DNA from: Lachnospiraceae bacterium
GTDB lineage: Bacteria > Bacillota > Clostridia > Lachnospirales > Lachnospiraceae
Reading direction: 5' to 3'
NCBI GenBank assembly: GCA_019421365.1
Contig: JAHZFJ010000056.1
Coordinates: 1 to 9,817 of the forward strand
Length of the DNA stretch: 9,817 nucleotides
A program made the position numbers and the translations under genes. The notes beneath the pieces were generated by a model that saw nothing but the letters and a program-made list of their open reading frames with translations, was not told where the DNA came from and searched no databases. How positions within the stretch are numbered: position 1 is the stretch's first letter; each line of letters opens with the position of its first letter. Below are positions 7,189 to 9,817 of the stretch, one piece after another.

Positions 7189-7965
7189 TCAGGGTTTAAG
7201 ATACCCTACAATCGCTAAACGTGCTTCGTCAAAATCATATGCACAAGTTGACAGTATAACAAGCTTATCACCTGGGACTGCCGTTTCCTCGCTCACAAAG
7301 AATGATTTTCTTTGTATCTCTTGTATATAAGAGTAAAAGGCATCTGGTGTTCCAAACTTCTTAGGATAAGGATTTGATGAACCATCCACAAGATATGCCG
7401 CCAACAAAACAAGGCTTTTCTTCCCTTCCATTGTATAAAGCTCAAGCTTTGAGTGCTTTTCATAGTAATCTTGTTTACGATAATTATTGAGCTCTCCAAA
7501 CATTTCATTACTTTGCATCATATGTCCGTATATGATAGAAACAGGTGAAGAAAAATCACTATTTACACTTTTATCCAAAAAAATAGATCCAAGTTTATTT
7601 TTTGATCCATCTGGAAGATGGTCCAGATAATAACTATTGTCATCTGTCTGCATGATAGGATAATTAATTGAGATTCCTTCACACCGAATCCAACCAACCA
7701 TGTTTGGGTACTCTTTCACCATCTCAGTAAGCCATTTACTTTTTTGATCCAAAACCTTGTTAGTACTTTCATAATCCTTTATCATTTCCTGTGATATTGG
7801 TTCTTCTTTTGTGAATACTTGTTCCATTTTATAATCCATATTATGGTAAAACTCTAGCGCATCCATTTCAGGTTTCACTTCATACCAAATTCCACACAGA
7901 CTAATCATAGCAAGTAAAAGACAAACAGCTAATAGAAATAAATATTTCTTTTTATTTAGTACCAC
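7189..7965 (-). CDS. Class B sortase, membrane-anchored transpeptidase
   Basis: A 258-residue protein with an N-terminal membrane anchor (about residues 8-28) and an extracellular catalytic domain. The class B pattern is clear: N-x-V-G-W-I at 88-93, I-x-Y-P-I-M-Q at 100-106, D-N-x-Y-Y-L, then K-L-G-S-I-F-L-D and IIYGH. Catalytic residues by family are His148 (YGH), Cys241 (LSTCAY) and Arg249 (DEARLAIVG). Sortases cut a sorting signal and join the substrate to peptidoglycan or to another protein. The GTG start at 7965 is preceded by AGAGGAGG (7971-7978) at 5-base spacing. It lies 56 bases upstream of the adhesin gene on the same strand, so the adhesin is the likely substrate, although class B enzymes usually prefer NPQTN-like rather than LPXTG motifs. 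Some class B-like sortases build pili, another possible role. No specific gene name is justified. Confidence 0.93.
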   Translation of the reverse strand: MVLNKKKYLFLLAVCLLLAMISLCGIWYEVKPEMDALEFYHNMDYKMEQVFTKEEPISQEMIKDYESTNKVLDQKSKWLTEMVKEYPNMVGWIRCEGISINYPIMQTDDNSYYLDHLPDGSKNKLGSIFLDKSVNSDFSSPVSIIYGHMMQSNEMFGELNNYRKQDYYEKHSKLELYTMEGKKSLVLLAAYLVDGSSNPYPKKFGTPDAFYSYIQEIQRKSFFVSEETAVPGDKLVILSTCAYDFDEARLAIVGYLKP

Positions 7966-7978
7966 TTCTTCCTCCTCT

Positions 7979-8060
7979 ATGAAATCGCTTTAAGTCTCAC
8001 TTTTACTAATTGGAAACAATCATTACTTAAATCCCCTTAAATTATATAGTACGATTTCAT
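7979..8060 (-). promoter_or_regulatory. Long-range 9-bp inverted repeat bracketing the sortase leader
   Basis: ATGAAATCG (7979-7987) and CGATTTCAT (8052-8060) are perfect complements separated by 64 bases. The outer copy overlaps the candidate -10 hexamer of the sortase promoter. The inner copy abuts the sortase ribosome binding site (7971-7978). It may be paired operator half-sites or a leader RNA stem that ends next to the ribosome binding site. If transcription starts near 8052, only part of the outer arm would be in the RNA, which favours a DNA role. Confidence 0.4.
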
Positions 8061-8064
8061 TATA
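8041..8064 (-). promoter_or_regulatory. Candidate promoter region of the sortase-adhesin operon
   Basis: On the minus strand a perfect TATAAT lies at 8064-8059, but the bases 17 upstream (CAATTT) do not resemble a -35 hexamer. A second TATAAT lies at 8046-8041 with only a weak -35 (TTCCAG, 18 bases away). A good -10 with a poor -35 is typical of activator-dependent promoters, in keeping with the divergent Mga/RofA-like regulator. Which -10 is used cannot be decided from sequence. Confidence 0.45.
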
Positions 8065-8171
8065 CTGGAACTTTACAGAAAAAATTGTTCATTTTTTTCG
8101 TTTGAAAATGTAAAAATTGAAAAGCTAATGGCTGGTCTTTTTTTGATTAATATCGTAAAATAAAAAGTTAT

Positions 8172-8206
8172 AGAATATTTTGGAAGATAATAATTGACGA
8201 TATTCT
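8172..8206. promoter_or_regulatory. Inverted repeat overlapping the regulator promoter
   Basis: AGAATAT (8172-8178) and ATATTCT (8200-8206) are inverted copies 21 bases apart, with the -35 hexamer at 8194-8199 between them. This is a possible operator for self-regulation of the regulator gene. The half-sites are short and AT-rich, so chance is a real alternative. Confidence 0.3.
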
Positions 8207-8222
8207 TTTGAATTGATAAAAT
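8194..8222 (+). promoter_or_regulatory. Sigma-A promoter of the Mga/RofA-like regulator
   Basis: TTGACG (8194-8199) and TAAAAT (8217-8222) are separated by exactly 17 bases, five of six matches to consensus in each. The predicted start near 8229 leaves a leader of about 34 bases before the TTG start at 8263. Confidence 0.75.
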
Positions 8223-8262
8223 ACAACTATCATTAAGAACTATTAGATTGGAGGTGATTAGA

Positions 8263-9708
8263 TTGCGGAATCTTTTAGATGCTTCATCACAAAGAATGAT
8301 TAAGATTCTTGAAACATTAGCTATACATAATGGTTGGATTACTCTTTCTGACCTTGCATCAACAATAGCTGCTAGTGAGCGCACTGTTGCACAAGACATA
8401 TCGAATCTAAAAAAACGTTGGGGAGAGAGTTTGAATATTGACGTTTCTAGAAAAAATGGCGTCATTATGCATAGCCGTAATTCGGCTTCTATCGGTCAAG
8501 TATTCGCCGATCTCTTTAACGACTCTACAGCTTTGCTTTGGATTAAGGAACTATTGTTCCATCCCAATTTGCCAATAGAATTTTATGAAAATAAGCTATT
8601 TGCCAGCCGTTCCACACTAATGCGCTTATCGACAAAGATTAATCTTACTTTATCGAATAGAGGTATCGCAATTCGGTGCGACAGCAACCGATATCAGCTT
8701 GTTGGGAAAGATGAGCAATACCTCCGCGATTTCAGTGCCAGTTTCTTGCTAGAACTGTATGGACTAAATCTGCAAAAATATGATATTACTATAGATTTGA
8801 ACGTGCTCGGTGAAATTATTATAACTTCTATATCACAAAATCTTGAACCAACGGAACTGTCCTGGACTCTCAATGACGACATTTCCATCACCTATTGGTT
8901 AATGATTTATCTCATATCTCTCGTACGAGAAAATCAGGGCTATACGGTGGCTTCAGATTATCCCATAGAGAAGGAGGTTGATGCTCAAAAATTGATTTAC
9001 CTGCAAGGACACTTTCCTAACATTACAATAGAAAACCTACGTCCAATTCATCAATTAATGTTCGAACGAATCGGTGGTTGGGACTCCGACACAGAAAAGG
9101 CTTTAGTTATTCATGAAACCGATTCGTTCTTTCAACGGTTATTTTCTATTATTCCTATTTCGCCTAATGAAAAAACGCTATATTTAATGCGATTTATGAT
9201 AAGGTCTTTGTATCTGAACAAAAAATATCGTCCACTAAAGACCTCCACATTATTCGATCGGATTTATTATTTCTCACTTTCACTAAAACGAGCCAATTCT
9301 CTATTATATAAAGTAGTAGAAGACAATCTTAAACTATTCTCCCAGATTGTACATCTCGATATGTGTTCCGATGTCGCCGACACATTATTCTGGTTATGCT
9401 TGGTCTGCCCAGAATTGAGCCAATTCACGCAACCTAAGAAAGCTTTGTTAATCGCTGATTTTGGTATGCCACATGCTGATTTTTTGGCCAATACACTATC
9501 TGACTTCTTTTGCACTAAAAATGCTGGTACTTTATTAATTGATATCGTACGCTTCCCCCACAGTCTCACTTTGGCCGATGTAGAAAGTTATGATATTATT
9601 ATTACCACGATATCAGACTTGCAGGTACATAATGATAAGATATTTTTAATTAATGATTATCCAAGCTATGAAGATTTTATGGGTATCTACTTAGCTCTTT
9701 CTAATTAA
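8263..9708 (+). CDS. Mga/RofA-family transcription regulator
   Basis: The product is a 481-residue DNA-binding protein. A winged helix-turn-helix spans about residues 10-68 (LSDLASTIAASERTVAQDIS core). A second, Mga-type helix-turn-helix spans about 95-145 (ENKLFASRSTLMRLSTKINL, then NRYQLVGKDEQYLRDF). A long helical middle, possibly PRD-like, follows. The last part, about 390-481 (KKALLIADFGMPHADFLANT ... YDIIITT), looks like a PTS EIIB-type fold. This is the order found in Mga, RofA and Nra, activators of streptococcal surface proteins and pili. EIIB enzymes carry a phosphorylated Cys after the first strand; here that position reads ADFG with no Cys, so the domain is probably non-catalytic. 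The start is placed at TTG 8263 because GGAGGTGA (8250-8257) precedes it at suitable spacing; an in-frame TTG at 8248 lies just before that site and is less likely. It diverges from the sortase-adhesin operon, its likely target. Confidence 0.85.
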   Translation: MRNLLDASSQRMIKILETLAIHNGWITLSDLASTIAASERTVAQDISNLKKRWGESLNIDVSRKNGVIMHSRNSASIGQVFADLFNDSTALLWIKELLFHPNLPIEFYENKLFASRSTLMRLSTKINLTLSNRGIAIRCDSNRYQLVGKDEQYLRDFSASFLLELYGLNLQKYDITIDLNVLGEIIITSISQNLEPTELSWTLNDDISITYWLMIYLISLVRENQGYTVASDYPIEKEVDAQKLIYLQGHFPNITIENLRPIHQLMFERIGGWDSDTEKALVIHETDSFFQRLFSIIPISPNEKTLYLMRFMIRSLYLNKKYRPLKTSTLFDRIYYFSLSLKRANSLLYKVVEDNLKLFSQIVHLDMCSDVADTLFWLCLVCPELSQFTQPKKALLIADFGMPHADFLANTLSDFFCTKNAGTLLIDIVRFPHSLTLADVESYDIIITTISDLQVHNDKIFLINDYPSYEDFMGIYLALSN

Positions 9709-9767
9709 AACTTATAAATAGGAGAGAAATTTGATTTGTTTGTTACACAATATTTACAGAAAAAAAT

Positions 9768-9817
9768 GGTTCTATAATAAATGTTGGGGTGTGTTGAAAA
9801 ATATACTTCCAACATTT
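9768..9817. mobile_element. Possible terminal end of an ISL3-like insertion sequence, truncated by window end
   Basis: The sequence from GGTTCTATAATAAATGTTGG onward begins with GGTTCT, like the ends of ISL3-family elements (GGCTCT/GGTTCT-type termini, from memory and unchecked). It holds a perfect subterminal inverted repeat, AAATGTTGG (9779-9787) and CCAACATTT (9809-9817), ending at the window edge. No transposase is visible. The alternative is a hairpin terminator for the regulator gene, though the stem is AT-rich, the loop is 21 bases and any T tract would lie outside the window. Confidence 0.3.

Noticed and set aside
8120..8147. Short hairpin followed by a T run (AGC-TAATG-GCT then TTTTTTT) in the divergent spacer
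   Set aside because: The stem is only 3-4 bp, too weak for a terminator, and no + strand gene precedes it.
8073..8465. Open frame of 130 codons on the minus strand across the divergent promoter region and the regulator N-terminus
   Set aside because: It overlaps the clear helix-turn-helix coding region and both promoters, with no support of its own.
9731..9817. TTG-started open frame after GGAGAG running to the window end (29 codons)
   Set aside because: No recognisable protein family, a rare start codon, and it runs through the inverted repeat that looks like an insertion sequence end. It cannot be judged without sequence beyond the window.
1..9817. CRISPR array, tRNA, rRNA or phage genes
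   Set aside because: No spaced direct repeats of CRISPR type, no tRNA-like cloverleaf and no rRNA or phage motifs were seen; the only tandem repeats are the coding repeats of the adhesin stalk.

Overview
The window looks like chromosomal DNA of a low-GC Gram-positive anaerobe of the Clostridia, most likely Lachnospiraceae-like. This is inferred from the AT-rich composition, strong AGGAGG-type ribosome binding sites, GTG and TTG starts, an LPXTG wall-anchored protein with a sortase, and a short class I ketol-acid reductoisomerase. No ribosomal or other taxonomic marker is present, so the assignment is an inference.

Layout, left to right. (1) Positions 1-97 hold two terminators: one apparently closing a gene that enters from the left on the + strand, and a strong hairpin closing the branched-chain amino acid unit. 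(2) Positions 105-1754, minus strand: ilvN (acetolactate synthase regulatory subunit) followed by ilvC (ketol-acid reductoisomerase). A near-consensus promoter lies at 1885-1913, and a terminator-like hairpin sits inside the leader. The catalytic subunit gene ilvB is not here. (3) Positions 1914-2155 are intergenic, with a 13-bp hairpin behind the adhesin gene and no convincing gene. (4) Positions 2156-7965, minus strand: a class B sortase gene followed 56 bases later by a gene for a 1658-residue, secreted, LPKTG-anchored, multidomain surface adhesin. (5) Positions 7966-8262 are a divergent control region. (6) Positions 8263-9708, + strand: a Mga/RofA-type transcription regulator. (7) The last 50 bases may be the edge of an insertion sequence, cut by the window end.

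The most interesting unit is regions 4-6: a divergently transcribed Mga/RofA-like regulator, a dedicated sortase and one very large adhesin. It resembles a reduced version of the streptococcal FCT pilus island, in which a RofA/Nra regulator diverges from surface protein and sortase genes. The adhesin appears to be a chain of five CnaA-like domains, each with a visible Lys-Asp-Asn set, then four CnaB/SpaA-like domains, each with a Lys-Glu-Asn set. A Pro/Thr/Asn and Lys/Pro/Asp/Gly wall-spanning stalk and the sorting signal follow. If those sets form isopeptide bonds, the protein is a covalently locked rod presenting two N-terminal domains that lack the bond-forming residues and may bind the ligand. 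The inferred flow is: the regulator activates the sortase-adhesin operon, and the sortase may anchor or join the adhesin. The branched-chain amino acid genes are an unrelated neighbour.
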